Source: Deltaproteobacteria bacterium
GTDB lineage: Bacteria; Desulfobacterota; Desulfuromonadia; Geobacterales; Pseudopelobacteraceae
Length of the DNA stretch: 64,000 nt
Reading direction: 5' to 3'
NCBI GenBank assembly: GCA_016182975.1
Contig: JACPFJ010000026.1
Span: 91,132-155,131 of the forward strand
The notes under the pieces: model-generated
Told to the model about the DNA's origin: nothing
Database searches by the model: none
The model's input: only the letters and a program-made list of their open reading frames with translations
Made by a program: the position numbers and the translations under genes
Shown: piece by piece, positions 25,719-35,354 of the stretch
Position numbering within the stretch: position 1 is the stretch's first letter
Layout: each line of letters begins with the position of its first letter

Positions 25719-25724
25719 GGAGGG

Positions 25725-27710
25725 TTATGCCCCGCGGACGGGGAGCTTGCGTGTAATCCCCAGCTTCTTCATCTTTGCGTCCAACGTCGTGGCTTTCACC
25801 TTCAGAATTTCCGCGGCGCCATTTTTGCCCCGTACGCGCCAGCCGGCGCTTTCCAATACGGCGGTAATGTGCAATCGCTCCATCTCCTCCAGCGACAATG
25901 TCGTGGAGGGCGCCGTGCCGGAATTGTCCGGCACGTCGATAAACAGTACTGGGCCGTGGCTCAAGATCATGGCCCTCTCGACCGCATTGCGCAACTCCCT
26001 GATGTTTCCCGGCCATTGGTAGCGCTCCAATGCCTCCATGCATGTCTTCGGAATGCGCTCGATGCTCTTCTCGAAGGCCTTGCCAAACTCCTTCACCATG
26101 GCCCAGACAAGGAGGGATATATCTTCCCGGCGCTCACGCAGCGAGGGAACTGAAATGGGAAACACATTCAGGCGGTAGTAGAGGTCCTCGCGAAATTTGC
26201 CCTCCTTTACCGCCTGCAGCAGATTGCGGTTGGTAGCCGCGATGACCCTGACATCCACTTCAACGGGGATCGAACTGCCCAATCGCTCAAACTGACCTTC
26301 CTGAAGCACGCGCAGCAGCTTGGCCTGCAACTCCAGCGGGAGCTCACCTATCTCGTCAAGAAAGATCGTCGAACCGTTGGCGGCTTCAAAACGACCTATC
26401 TGTCTTGATGAAGCACCGGTATATGCCCCCTTTTCATGACCGAACAGCTCCGCCTCGATGAGCGTGGATGGCAGGGCGGCACAGTTCAGCTTTACCATGG
26501 TGCGGGACTTTCGACTGCTCAGGCTGTGAATGGCGCCGGCAATCAGCTCCTTTCCGGTGCCGGTCTCCCCTTGGATGAGCACCGTCGAGTCCGTTGGCGC
26601 AACCTGTTCCGCCTGCAACAGGACCTTCTGGATAGCGTCGGATTTACCTATGATCTTCTCGTATTTGTGCTCAATATTGATCCGATCGCGAAGATAGAGG
26701 TTTTCCGCTTCCAAACGGTCCTTCAGGCTCTCTATTTCGGCAAGGGCCTTCTGAATCTTCTGAACCGCCCGTTTGCGCTCCAGGGCATTGGCAAAAACCT
26801 CCCACAAGAGCCGGAGCCGCTGAATAAGAAGGTCAGGCCAGGCCCTTTTGACGGTATACGAAACAAATGTGATGAACCCCTCGACAACCCCGCCGACAGC
26901 CGCCGGGATAAACAGAATCGACTTGATGCCGCCGTACTCCTTGCAATACTGCTTCTCTTTCCAGAAGGTATCCGGCAGTTCGTCCACGTCGGAAACCTTG
27001 AATATCTCCCCCTGATGCACCATGGCGTCCCACTGGGGGACCACGCCCGAATGAGTGACCGGGGGCTTCGTGATGCCCGGCAGGGAATACGAATGGGTAC
27101 AGATCATCTCCCCATTTTCAGGAGAGACGCGCCAGACAGTGCTTCGGTCGAACCCCAGAAAATCTACAATTTTATGCAGCTCTTCTTCGATCTTTGCATC
27201 AACTTCTGCTACCGGCACATTGATGAAAGCGGCCGAGAGATCGGAGAGAATTGCCTCAAACTTCAGAAGCTCATCCTGTGCGGCATCCTTCAATTTCCGC
27301 TCGGTAACATCCCGGAGGAAGAGGCCGACTCCCTGCACCGTGCCGTTCGGGCCCTTGAGAGGGTAACAATTGACAAGCCAGTAGTTGACCCCGGGTTCCG
27401 GGAACCCGGCGGGCCTCAACACCTCGGCATCCAGATCCTCAAGCGGCTCTCCGGCAGCGATTACCTGGCGCAGGCTGCTCTCCAGCGCCGATGCCACTCC
27501 GGGATCGACTTCCCGAATCGATCTACCGGCGTGCCGTTCAACGGGTATGCCGTTGATCGCTGCCATATACTCATTGACAAAGAGATAGCGCAGATTCGGA
27601 TCAAGGATGGCAAGCCCGGTCGGGACCTGCTGACATAAGCGCGACAGCTTGACGAAATCCTCTTGAAAAAGTTCCGCGCTGGGGATAATAGCCTCCGATT
27701 TCAAGTTCAT
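25725..27710 (-). CDS. Sigma-54 activator R2 (PAS-GAF-AAA+-Fis HTH)
   Basis: 661 residues from the ATG after GGGGAGATAT, overlapping the mocA stop as ATGA. The domain order is the same as R1: PAS (~30-130, [20 protein letters not shown]), GAF (~165-320), AAA+ with GETGTGKE and GAYTGA, and Fis HTH ([18 protein letters not shown]). The two proteins are clear paralogues. HTH residues differ, consistent with their different palindromes. It should activate the promoter at 25369 when its PAS/GAF ligand (perhaps an aromatic acid or its CoA ester) is present. Confidence 0.92.
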   Translation of the reverse strand: MNLKSEAIIPSAELFQEDFVKLSRLCQQVPTGLAILDPNLRYLFVNEYMAAINGIPVERHAGRSIREVDPGVASALESSLRQVIAAGEPLEDLDAEVLRPAGFPEPGVNYWLVNCYPLKGPNGTVQGVGLFLRDVTERKLKDAAQDELLKFEAILSDLSAAFINVPVAEVDAKIEEELHKIVDFLGFDRSTVWRVSPENGEMICTHSYSLPGITKPPVTHSGVVPQWDAMVHQGEIFKVSDVDELPDTFWKEKQYCKEYGGIKSILFIPAAVGGVVEGFITFVSYTVKRAWPDLLIQRLRLLWEVFANALERKRAVQKIQKALAEIESLKDRLEAENLYLRDRINIEHKYEKIIGKSDAIQKVLLQAEQVAPTDSTVLIQGETGTGKELIAGAIHSLSSRKSRTMVKLNCAALPSTLIEAELFGHEKGAYTGASSRQIGRFEAANGSTIFLDEIGELPLELQAKLLRVLQEGQFERLGSSIPVEVDVRVIAATNRNLLQAVKEGKFREDLYYRLNVFPISVPSLRERREDISLLVWAMVKEFGKAFEKSIERIPKTCMEALERYQWPGNIRELRNAVERAMILSHGPVLFIDVPDNSGTAPSTTLSLEEMERLHITAVLESAGWRVRGKNGAAEILKVKATTLDAKMKKLGITRKLPVRGA

Positions 27711-28366
27711 ATATCTCCCCGGCGATCGTTCTGATCGCAAAGCAGGCGGCGATAATCCTCTTCCGTGTCGACGTCAAGGTGGATGGATGGGTCGGACACC
27801 GGCACCGTGAGTATGCGCCCGGCATACTCATCGAAAAGGGACCTGGCGCCGCGGTCTTCATTGAGGGCCTCGATGCGGCTGAAGGTCTCCCGGCTGAAAA
27901 GGACCGGATTGCCGCGTTTTCCCGCGAAAACAGGCTGGACGATGGGGCTGGGGCACGCTTCGTAAGCGGCCAGGATGAGGTTAATGGTCGCCGTGGAGAT
28001 GAGAGGCTGGTCCCCGAGCAGGAAAAGGGCGGCTTCCGTCTCCTCCGTCAGTGCCCGCAGTCCGGCCTTGAGAGAGGTGCTTTGGCCTTTGCCGTAAATG
28101 GGGTTCAGGGCTATCGTCACCTCCCTGTCCTTCAAAAGCGGTTCGATTGCATCGGCCTGGTGACCGAGAACCACGATGACGCGTTGCAGCGAGGAGGCCA
28201 GGGCGCTGTCGACCACGCACTCCAGCATCGTCCGATCCCGGAAGGGGAGGAGCTGCTTTGTCCTGCCCATGCGGCTCCCCTCCCCTGCCGCCAGGACAAT
28301 CCCCGCAACCCCGCGGACGCGGATCTTGTCGCGTTCCTGGCGCGAGACCTCTTTTTCCAGATTCAT
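27707..28366 (-). CDS. mocA: MocA-like molybdenum cofactor cytidylyltransferase
   Basis: 219 residues. The NTP-transferase signature LAAGEGSRMGRTKQLLPFR is at the N-terminus (~25), followed by VLGHQAD, GKGQSTSLKAGL and FLLGDQPLIS. This matches the MocA/MobA-like family that makes the cytosine dinucleotide form of molybdopterin used by xanthine-dehydrogenase-type enzymes. Two such enzymes are encoded in this window (38.6-42.3 and 51.7-55.5 kb). It is translationally coupled to R2, an unusual partner. RBS GAGGCGGCTAT-ATG. Confidence 0.88.
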   Translation of the reverse strand: MNLEKEVSRQERDKIRVRGVAGIVLAAGEGSRMGRTKQLLPFRDRTMLECVVDSALASSLQRVIVVLGHQADAIEPLLKDREVTIALNPIYGKGQSTSLKAGLRALTEETEAALFLLGDQPLISTATINLILAAYEACPSPIVQPVFAGKRGNPVLFSRETFSRIEALNEDRGARSLFDEYAGRILTVPVSDPSIHLDVDTEEDYRRLLCDQNDRRGDI

Positions 28367-28395
28367 ATAGCCGCCTCGGTTTTATTCTTTGCTCC

Positions 28396-28568
28396 CTGAA
28401 TCCGTGACGTCTGGAGGGCGGAGCGAGCGAAATGCCGGAGTCAATCGCCGCCCGCGGAAAACATGCCGTATGTGTCAGGTGAACGGCGCCAGAGCCGGAA
28501 CTCATGCCTGAAACGCCGGGACTTAGGCATTCTAAGCGAGAGGAGCCCGGAAGACGTCACGGATTCAG
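28396..28568. repeat. 173-bp element bounded by CTGAATCCGTGACGTCT (family C copy 2)
   Basis: A perfect 17-bp terminal inverted repeat, CTGAATCCGTGACGTCT / AGACGTCACGGATTCAG. The interior has no ORF but has further short complementary stretches. The ends match the hairpin at 7815. It could be a non-autonomous miniature element. 28569-28731 holds only the SSS leader; no gene was recognised. Confidence 0.82.
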
Positions 28569-28731
28569 GGTTAAATATAGCAATCGGCCGAACAAATTAC
28601 ATCCGAAAAGATGCCGCCGGAGATCAAACCGCTTGAAGCTTGACCGATGGATCGACATTGCCGTGGACGCGGTTATAATAAGGGTCGGGGGAACAGGCGG
28701 GCAACTGGGAAGCAAAGAGGAACAATCAAGA

Positions 28732-31700
28732 ATGATCCCGATCGAGATCGTCTCCATCATAGCCCTTCTTTACATCGGCCTGCTGTTTACCGTGGCCTAC
28801 TACGCCGACAAAAAACGGGAAACGGGCCGGAGCATTACCTCCAGCTCTTGGGTCTACTCCCTTTCCCTGACGGTTTTCTACACCTCCTGGACCTTTTACG
28901 GCGTCATTGGCCAGGCCGCCACCATGGGCATCGCCTGCATCGCCCCTTTGCTCAGTGTTACCCTGACGGCCTTCATCTGGTGGTTTCTGCTGCGAAAGAT
29001 GGTGCGCATCTGCAAGGAGCAGAACATCCTCAGTATCGCCGACTTCATCTCCAGCCGCTACGGCAAGTCACCCCTCCTCGGCGCAGTCGTCACCATTTTC
29101 TTCATCGTGGCGATTATTCCCTATATTGCCTCGCAGATCAAAGCCATTGCCTATACCTTCGACCTGCTCGCAGCCCCTCCCGAAGCCACCGGCGGGTTCA
29201 GAAACCTGATCCCCGCTCTGCCTCACTACATGGATACCGCCTTTATCGTTGCCCTGTTTCTCAGCCTTTTCGGCATCCTGTTCGGGGCGAGACGACTGGA
29301 TGCATCGGAGCGCCATGAAGGGCTGGTGGCCGCCGTCGCCCTGCAATCCTTGGTCAAGCTCATCGCCTTCGTCATGGTCGGGATATTCATCACCTACGGT
29401 ATGTTCGATGGTTTTGCCGATATCTTCACCCGTTTCGCCGTTCAATTTCCAGACAGGACACACCTCCTGCTCCTGGGGACACCGCAGGCCCCCTACGCCC
29501 TGTGGTTCAGCTGGTTCGTGTTCACGATGACTACGGTCATGTTCCTCCCACGCCAGTTCCATGTCATGGTCATCGAAAATTCCGACGAGACGCATATCCG
29601 GGATGCCATGTGGCGCTTCCCCGCTTACACCTTTCTGATTACCCTGTTCGTCATGCCCATTGCCCTGGGAGGTATCATCCTTAACGGTGGAGATGTCTCC
29701 AAGGCCGATTTTTTTGTCATCAATCTCCCCCTGCAAACGGGCCATCCCTGGCTGGCCATGTTCGTCTTCATCGGCGGGTTCTCCGCCTCGGCGGGAATGG
29801 TCATGGTTGAATCGGTGGTCCTTGCCACCATGATTCTCAACCACCTGGTCATGCCTGTCATCCTGAAACTCAAAATCGCGGCCTCCGACATTTCTGGTGT
29901 TCTCATCAACATCAAACGGACCGGGATCGTTGCGGTCGTCTTTCTCGGCTACCTCTACCATCATTTCATCAGTGAGTCATACCCCCTGATAAACATAGGG
30001 ATCTATTCATTGATCGCCGTGACCCAATTCGCGCCGTGCATGCTCGGCGGACTCTACTGGAAACGCGCCACACGGCGCGGCGCAATGACGGGGCTGGTAT
30101 GGGGCTTTATCCTCTGGTTCTATACCCTGCTGATCCCACTGTTCGTTCGGTCGGGATGGCTGGAGCAGGATATCCTGACAAACGGCCCCTTCGGCATCGG
30201 TCTCCTGCGCCCGTTGGAGCTCTTTGGCCTGAGCGGCCTCGACATGCTGAGCCACGCGCTGTTCTGGACCCTCTTCTTCAACCTGGGGGCGTTCATTGCC
30301 TTTTCCCTCCTTACCGAGCCGGATAAAGGCGAGGCCGAACAGGCGGTAAAGTTTGTTGACGTCTTCGAGGTGCGCGAAGAACCGCTCCTGCGCAAGAGAA
30401 TGAGCAATGCACCCACCATCGAGGAATTCATCGCCCTCATGACCAAGTTTATCGGCGAAAAACAGGCCCACGCCGCCATTGCCCAGTACCGTGGAGATCA
30501 GCATATCGATGAAAGGGACGGCCTGCCGGAATACGAACTCCCCATACTGAAACGCTTTACCGAACGGGCCTTGGCCGGTTCGGTCGGCGCCGCCGCGGCC
30601 GGCGTCATTGTCGACAGTTATCTGACTGCAAGGGGGAGCGAACTGGAGGACGTCTTCGACATCTTCGGCACGGTCACCCTGAGCCGAACCGCCAGCCGCG
30701 AACAACTCAGCGTCCTTTACGAGGCGGCAAGGATTGTGGCCGGCAAAGCCGACCTGCAAGCCATTCTCGACAACATCCTGAAACATCTCCAACAACAGTT
30801 CAAATTCGACATATGCGTTATCCGCATCCTGGATGAGGAAAAGATGTGCCTGACCGTGCGGAGCCAGAAAGGGATGAGCTCAAAACACCTGGATGAGTCG
30901 GATCGGGAACTGAACCATGAAACCTACGCCGGCGCCTGTTTTTTGGCCAATTCGGTGGTGGAGGTCAACGACACGGATGTCATGGACAAACCCGACTCCG
31001 CCCGGGTCATCCGCAGGGACGGCATCAAGTCCTTTGCCCATGCCCCGATTCAGATCGATGGGAAACCGATCGGGGTCCTTTCCGCCTTCTCAAAATCGAT
31101 GAAAGGGATCTTTACCGACGAGTTCCTTGAGCTCTTCAAAAACCTGGCCGGGCAGATCGGAATAGCCCTGCGCAATGCCAGCCAGACTGAAAAGCTCATC
31201 CAGGCAAAGGAAAGCGAGAGGGAAATGCAGATCGCCAGGAACATCCAGATGGGGCTCCTGCCGACCCGCGCCCCGGATATCAAGGGGATATCCCTGGCGG
31301 GAACATGCATCCCGGCCCGCGAGGTGGGAGGCGATTACTATGATTTTCTGCCGCGCGGCGGCCACTCTCTGGACCTGGTCATCGCCGACGTCTCCGGGCA
31401 TAACGTCGGTGCAGCCCTGATCATGGCGGAGGTGCGCACATTCATCCGGGCTGAGGCAAGGAACATTCGAAGCGCCGGCGAGCTCATAGGCGCCCTCAAC
31501 GAGTTCCTCCATGATGATCTCACCCGTGCCGAGCTCTTCATCACCATGTTCTACCTGACCTACGATTCAGACATGCGGAGGATTTCCTTCGCCAACTCCG
31601 GCCATAACCATCCGCTGCTCTGGAGGTCGGATTCGCGGAGCTGCGAGTGGCTGGACGCGGAAGGCCTTGTCCTCGGAGTCAAACGCGACGTCGCCTTTGA

Positions 31701-31941
31701 AGAAAAGCAGGTGCGCCTGCAACCAGGGGACATCCTGCTGCTCTACACGGACGGCATTACGGAGACCGAAAACCCCGCCGGGGCATTTTTCGGCGAGGAG
31801 CGGTTGTGCGCCCTGATCGGCGAGTATCACGCCCTGCCCCCGCCGCAGATCATCGACAATCTGCTCAATCAGGTCCGCCTGTTCGCAGGGACCCGGAATT
31901 TGGTCGACGACATTTCCCTGGTGATCATGCGGATCGAATAG
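28732..31941 (+). CDS. Sodium/solute symporter fused to GAF and SpoIIE-type PP2C phosphatase
   Basis: 1069 residues from the ATG of MIPIEIVSII; the 76 codons upstream in the ORF track overlap the family C repeat and are not protein-like. Residues 1-~560 form an SSS-type transporter with ~13 membrane segments (YADKKRETGRSITSSSWVYS near the start). A short soluble region (~600-650, perhaps a STAC-like linker) leads to a GAF domain (~653-800) and a SpoIIE/RsbU phosphatase (~840-1067) with EVGGDYYDF, DVSGHNVGAALIMA and LYTDGITE. It may couple solute transport or binding to dephosphorylation of an anti-anti-sigma factor. No partner STAS or anti-sigma gene is seen nearby. Confidence 0.9.
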   Translation: MIPIEIVSIIALLYIGLLFTVAYYADKKRETGRSITSSSWVYSLSLTVFYTSWTFYGVIGQAATMGIACIAPLLSVTLTAFIWWFLLRKMVRICKEQNILSIADFISSRYGKSPLLGAVVTIFFIVAIIPYIASQIKAIAYTFDLLAAPPEATGGFRNLIPALPHYMDTAFIVALFLSLFGILFGARRLDASERHEGLVAAVALQSLVKLIAFVMVGIFITYGMFDGFADIFTRFAVQFPDRTHLLLLGTPQAPYALWFSWFVFTMTTVMFLPRQFHVMVIENSDETHIRDAMWRFPAYTFLITLFVMPIALGGIILNGGDVSKADFFVINLPLQTGHPWLAMFVFIGGFSASAGMVMVESVVLATMILNHLVMPVILKLKIAASDISGVLINIKRTGIVAVVFLGYLYHHFISESYPLINIGIYSLIAVTQFAPCMLGGLYWKRATRRGAMTGLVWGFILWFYTLLIPLFVRSGWLEQDILTNGPFGIGLLRPLELFGLSGLDMLSHALFWTLFFNLGAFIAFSLLTEPDKGEAEQAVKFVDVFEVREEPLLRKRMSNAPTIEEFIALMTKFIGEKQAHAAIAQYRGDQHIDERDGLPEYELPILKRFTERALAGSVGAAAAGVIVDSYLTARGSELEDVFDIFGTVTLSRTASREQLSVLYEAARIVAGKADLQAILDNILKHLQQQFKFDICVIRILDEEKMCLTVRSQKGMSSKHLDESDRELNHETYAGACFLANSVVEVNDTDVMDKPDSARVIRRDGIKSFAHAPIQIDGKPIGVLSAFSKSMKGIFTDEFLELFKNLAGQIGIALRNASQTEKLIQAKESEREMQIARNIQMGLLPTRAPDIKGISLAGTCIPAREVGGDYYDFLPRGGHSLDLVIADVSGHNVGAALIMAEVRTFIRAEARNIRSAGELIGALNEFLHDDLTRAELFITMFYLTYDSDMRRISFANSGHNHPLLWRSDSRSCEWLDAEGLVLGVKRDVAFEEKQVRLQPGDILLLYTDGITETENPAGAFFGEERLCALIGEYHALPPPQIIDNLLNQVRLFAGTRNLVDDISLVIMRIE

Positions 31942-31980
31942 ACAGCGAATCCCGAACCATGGATTACTCCAAGGTTGCGC

Positions 31981-32778
31981 TCATTGCCGAGCGCCGCGGA
32001 GATCGCCCGCCAGGTGATGAACGGAGTGGACGCGAACCCCGTCCAGGGCCTGGCCGATGATCAGGGCCTCGGCGGTCCTGGAGGGCATTAGGCGCAGAAT
32101 TTCGGCAATTCGGGCGCCCCCCTCGCGCCGTCCGGGGTCGTCGGCCTTGTTGAGAAAGATGAAGCGGCGGGCCCGGGGCGGCGCCCCCTTGAAGGGGCCG
32201 AGCGGATGGGCGAAGAGACGTGCCAGGGCAGATTCGGTGATGGTTTCCCCCGCGGAGAGCAGCATAATCTTCCCGGCGAGCTCGGCGCGGAAGACCAACT
32301 CCTCGGTCAGGGGTTTGCCTAGGACCTCCAGACCCGCCACGGCGACCAGTACGGTCGTGTTGTCGGGAATGACCGGTTCGTGCTCTGCGGGGGCCTTGAG
32401 GGGGCGGCGGGCCGAGCCGTCGGCCTCCACCAGGATCCAGTCGAACAGCCCCGACTCTTCGAAGAGACGGATCGTCTCCGGGGCGAACCCCTTGAGCTTG
32501 CCGGCCCCGGCCAGCTGCGCCGCCGCGGTGACTGGGCCGGAGCAACGACACGCCGAGGCCTGCCGAAGGATCATTGCCGGGTCGGCATCCACGAGCACCG
32601 TTTCTGACTGCTCCGCCGTGGGAACGAATATCCTGGTCGTGGTCGTGGTCAGGACCCGCTGCCCTGACCGGCAGAGCTGCCGGGCCAGGTGGAACATCAG
32701 GCTCGTCTTCCCCCCCCCTCCGGTCAGGCTCAACACGCCCCGCGGTTCATGCATAAGTATTTCTTCAATCGACATCAT
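31981..32778 (-). CDS. yqeC: YqeC-like selenium-dependent hydroxylase accessory protein
   Basis: About 265 residues; the start is ATG 32778 or 32775, with only a weak RBS. The N-terminal P-loop-like LSLTGGGGKTSLMFHLA, followed by TTTTTRIFVP and a central EADGSARRPLKAPAEHEPVIP, matches the YqeC family. In many genomes yqeC accompanies mocA-type genes and xanthine-dehydrogenase-type enzymes that carry a labile selenium. Here mocA is 4 kb away and two such hydroxylases are in the window. Likely cotranscribed with the DUF294 gene. Which hydroxylase it serves is unknown. Confidence 0.82.
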   Translation of the reverse strand: MMSIEEILMHEPRGVLSLTGGGGKTSLMFHLARQLCRSGQRVLTTTTTRIFVPTAEQSETVLVDADPAMILRQASACRCSGPVTAAAQLAGAGKLKGFAPETIRLFEESGLFDWILVEADGSARRPLKAPAEHEPVIPDNTTVLVAVAGLEVLGKPLTEELVFRAELAGKIMLLSAGETITESALARLFAHPLGPFKGAPPRARRFIFLNKADDPGRREGGARIAEILRLMPSRTAEALIIGQALDGVRVHSVHHLAGDLRGARQ

Positions 32779-32817
32779 TGAACGTCTCGCTGGCCGTTTG
32801 CCGGTGTTCCGCAATCG

Positions 32818-34068
32818 TCAACGCCTTGGATTTATTATGCTGTCAACCTCTTTCGCTATCCAGAAACGCCTGCGGATCATGTTCTGCAGTTCCTCGATAC
32901 TGCCGATCGCTTTCCGCAATTCTTCCCGCTCCTGGTTTTGAAGCTCATACGGATTGATGTAGCAATCATCGTCGATGATCTTTTTTTGTCTCTTGATCTG
33001 CTGAAGGACTCGATGCCCGGTTATCACGTGATATGCGTCGGCCAGATCAGCCGCCATCCTGTCTGAAAAAAAACCCTCGCGCCGCAGCAGGTTGATCCTC
33101 TTCAGGGTCGAGGTCTCCTCCACCCCGAAGTAAACCGCCAAGAGGCGGATGCACATGACCAACGGCATCCAGGCGAACACCTTGAGATTGAAATCACCCA
33201 TGTGAGGTCCCTCCGCCTCGACGATAAATCGCCGGAGAAACCCTTTTGACAGCCGCATGGCGCTTACGACCTGGGCCATATTCCGCATGGCCATGGTATT
33301 GTCCCGCGTCGTTGAGCGGACAAGCGTCCCGAATCCGAGCCCGAGCTCACGGTCGCCGGATATCAGGCGGGCGTCCATGAGGGCAATGAGATTAAGGATG
33401 CTCTTCTGCCAGTCATTCCTTTCAAATCGAAACATGGAGTTCAACCGCTGGCGCCATTGCTCCATGGTTCCGCGCCACTCGTCGTTGACCGGCATGATCC
33501 CGCCGCTGCATCTGTCGATTCCGGCTTCCTCCAGTTTTTTCATGAAGACCGCGCCGAGCATCCCGAAGTAATCGGCGATCTGCTCCTCGGAGCGCGGGGA
33601 CCCCTTTTCCCCCGAACCATACAGGAAAAGGTAATCCTGGTCCGTAAACAACAACTGTTCCCTCCTGCCGTCGCTCCCGACGGCCAGGAGCGACAGGGGA
33701 AGCTTGCAGTAGGTCCCGGAAAAATACAGCTCCCGGCGTGACAATTCCAGCGCCCGCTCGGCAATCGCGTCCCTGACGGCGGTACAGAGCTCCTGGACCA
33801 TCGGAACGGAGTGGATCGAGACGAAAAGTGCCTGCGCCGCGCTTACCGTACGGTCGTTGACGATGCGTAATTCCGCCGTATCTTTCGCAGCCTTGGTCTG
33901 TGCGATCAGTTCCCCAAGCTCGTCACGGGCGGCATCGAGCCTTTCCTGCAGCGGCTCGACAACACTCGTTACTCCGGTCAGATACTCCTCCCCGGAGGCG
34001 ATATCCAGCCGCCTTAACTGCTCGCGGACGGAACCGCCGATATTTGACAACGATAAACCGCTCTCCAT
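32818..34068 (-). CDS. DUF294-type nucleotidyltransferase-like signalling protein
   Basis: 416 residues from the ATG after GGAGGTCTGC. The middle has the pol-beta-type core LAVGSDGRREQLLFTDQD (GS and DxD-like acidic residues) seen in GlnD-like DUF294 proteins; an all-helical substrate-binding-type C-terminal domain follows (~250-416). The N-terminal ~120 residues are helical and lack the CBS or cyclic-nucleotide domains often attached. A uridylyl- or adenylyltransfer role is suggested by the fold but unproven. The AT-rich upstream TTGTTA...TATAAT stretch (~34110) may be its promoter. Confidence 0.78.
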   Translation of the reverse strand: MESGLSLSNIGGSVREQLRRLDIASGEEYLTGVTSVVEPLQERLDAARDELGELIAQTKAAKDTAELRIVNDRTVSAAQALFVSIHSVPMVQELCTAVRDAIAERALELSRRELYFSGTYCKLPLSLLAVGSDGRREQLLFTDQDYLFLYGSGEKGSPRSEEQIADYFGMLGAVFMKKLEEAGIDRCSGGIMPVNDEWRGTMEQWRQRLNSMFRFERNDWQKSILNLIALMDARLISGDRELGLGFGTLVRSTTRDNTMAMRNMAQVVSAMRLSKGFLRRFIVEAEGPHMGDFNLKVFAWMPLVMCIRLLAVYFGVEETSTLKRINLLRREGFFSDRMAADLADAYHVITGHRVLQQIKRQKKIIDDDCYINPYELQNQEREELRKAIGSIEELQNMIRRRFWIAKEVDSIINPRR

Positions 34069-34237
34069 GCAGACCTCCACAACTTGCAACGAATATTATT
34101 ATATATGCCGTTAAAAGTATAACAATAATAACCGGGTCCGGGCAAACGCATGTACATTGAAAGTCGGGAGCAAAGAAGCGGACAGCCATATTTGGGCAGG
34201 CGGGTGTGAAGGCAGGCAGTTGTTTTTTCCAGAAAAC

Positions 34238-34264
34238 GGCGCCCCCTAAGAAACAGGGGGCGCC
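34238..34264 (-). terminator. Hairpin terminator after dctP3
   Basis: GGCGCCCCCT / AGGGGGCGCC, a 10-bp GC-rich stem with a 7-bp loop, ~25 bp past the dctP3 stop. The following minus-strand bases are GTTTTCTGG, a weak T-tract. Likely end of the dctQ-dctM-dctP3 transcript. Confidence 0.65.
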
Positions 34265-34289
34265 AGATAACAAGAGCACTCTTCTTACG

Positions 34290-35330
34290 TCAGTCGTTGT
34301 ACTTCTTCAGCAGGGCCTTGGCATCGTTCAGGAGCGCCTTGCCGTTGCCCCCCTTGGCGGCGACTTCCTTCATCCATTCATCATCAACGGCTTCGGTAGC
34401 CTTTACCCAGCGACTGTACTCGGCGTCGGTCAGGACGTTGAAGGTGTTGTGGCGATCAACGGCGATCTTGCGCGCCGTCGTCGTAAAGCTGTCGAAGGTC
34501 TTGCCGACCCACTTGGAAGCCTCAAGGCCGCTGTTATTATCGATGACCTTCTTCAACCCGGCAGGGAGGCTGTTGTACTTGGCCGGATTCATCGCAAACA
34601 CGAAGATCGCGTTGGAATGCTTGGCATGGTGCGGGGCGACCTCGGTGTGGGTCTTGCAGATTTCCTGCAGTTTGAATGCCGTGGTTACCTCCCAGGGGAT
34701 ACTGGCGCCGTCCACCACGCTCTTGGAAATTGACTCCGGCACCGCCGGTGCGGGCATCTGCACCGGGACCGCACCGAGCGCGGCCAGTGTCTTGGAACCG
34801 ATACGGGTCGGGGCGCGCAGTTTCAGGCCCTTGAGGTCCTCCAGGGTCTTGACCGTCTTTTTGCCGAAATGCATCTGCGAACCGTCGTGCATATGGGTAA
34901 AGAGCAGCCTGACCCCTTTGTACTCGTCCATGGCGTTTTTATGGACGTAGTCCCACATGGCCTGGCTCCCCTTCTCCGCGCTCTTGACCATGAACGGCAG
35001 CTCGAAGACCTCGGACTTGGTGAAGCGTCCCGCCTGATAGGTCGGCACGGTCCAGATGATGTCGGCCACCCCGTCCCGCACCTGGTCAAGGAGTTGCGCC
35101 GGGGTGCCACCCAGCTGCATGGAGGGGTAGATCTGGCACTTGAGGCCGCCGCCCGACTCCTTGGCGATCTTATCGCACCACGGCAGGAGCACCAGTTGAT
35201 GAAAGTTCGAACTGGTCGGCAGGAAGTGGGCGACCTTGAGGGTCACCACGTCCGGTGCGGCGACGGCAACGCCGGACCCGAATGCAATGGCGGCTACGGT
35301 CAACAACAGGCTCTTTTTGATCATTCTCAT
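34290..35330 (-). CDS. dctP: TRAP transporter solute-binding protein DctP3
   Basis: 346 residues with a signal peptide (cut near VAVAA) and mature APDVVTLKVAHFLP. DctP motifs are VRDGVADIIWTVP, KLRAPTR and PAVPESISKSVVDG. The pocket region SQMHFG...VAPHHAKHSNAI is the DctP1 type. It is the only binding protein of the four encoded together with permease subunits, directly downstream of dctM. RBS GAGGAGGAATACC-ATG. Ligand probably a carboxylate, unproven. Confidence 0.95.
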   Translation of the reverse strand: MRMIKKSLLLTVAAIAFGSGVAVAAPDVVTLKVAHFLPTSSNFHQLVLLPWCDKIAKESGGGLKCQIYPSMQLGGTPAQLLDQVRDGVADIIWTVPTYQAGRFTKSEVFELPFMVKSAEKGSQAMWDYVHKNAMDEYKGVRLLFTHMHDGSQMHFGKKTVKTLEDLKGLKLRAPTRIGSKTLAALGAVPVQMPAPAVPESISKSVVDGASIPWEVTTAFKLQEICKTHTEVAPHHAKHSNAIFVFAMNPAKYNSLPAGLKKVIDNNSGLEASKWVGKTFDSFTTTARKIAVDRHNTFNVLTDAEYSRWVKATEAVDDEWMKEVAAKGGNGKALLNDAKALLKKYND

Positions 35331-35354
35331 GGTATTCCTCCTCTTTCTGGGTGC

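Noticed and set aside
28504-28731. N-terminal 76-codon extension of the symporter-phosphatase ORF
   Set aside because: It overlaps the family C repeat, is rich in Arg/Pro, and the MIPIEIVSII start gives the normal symporter N-terminus.
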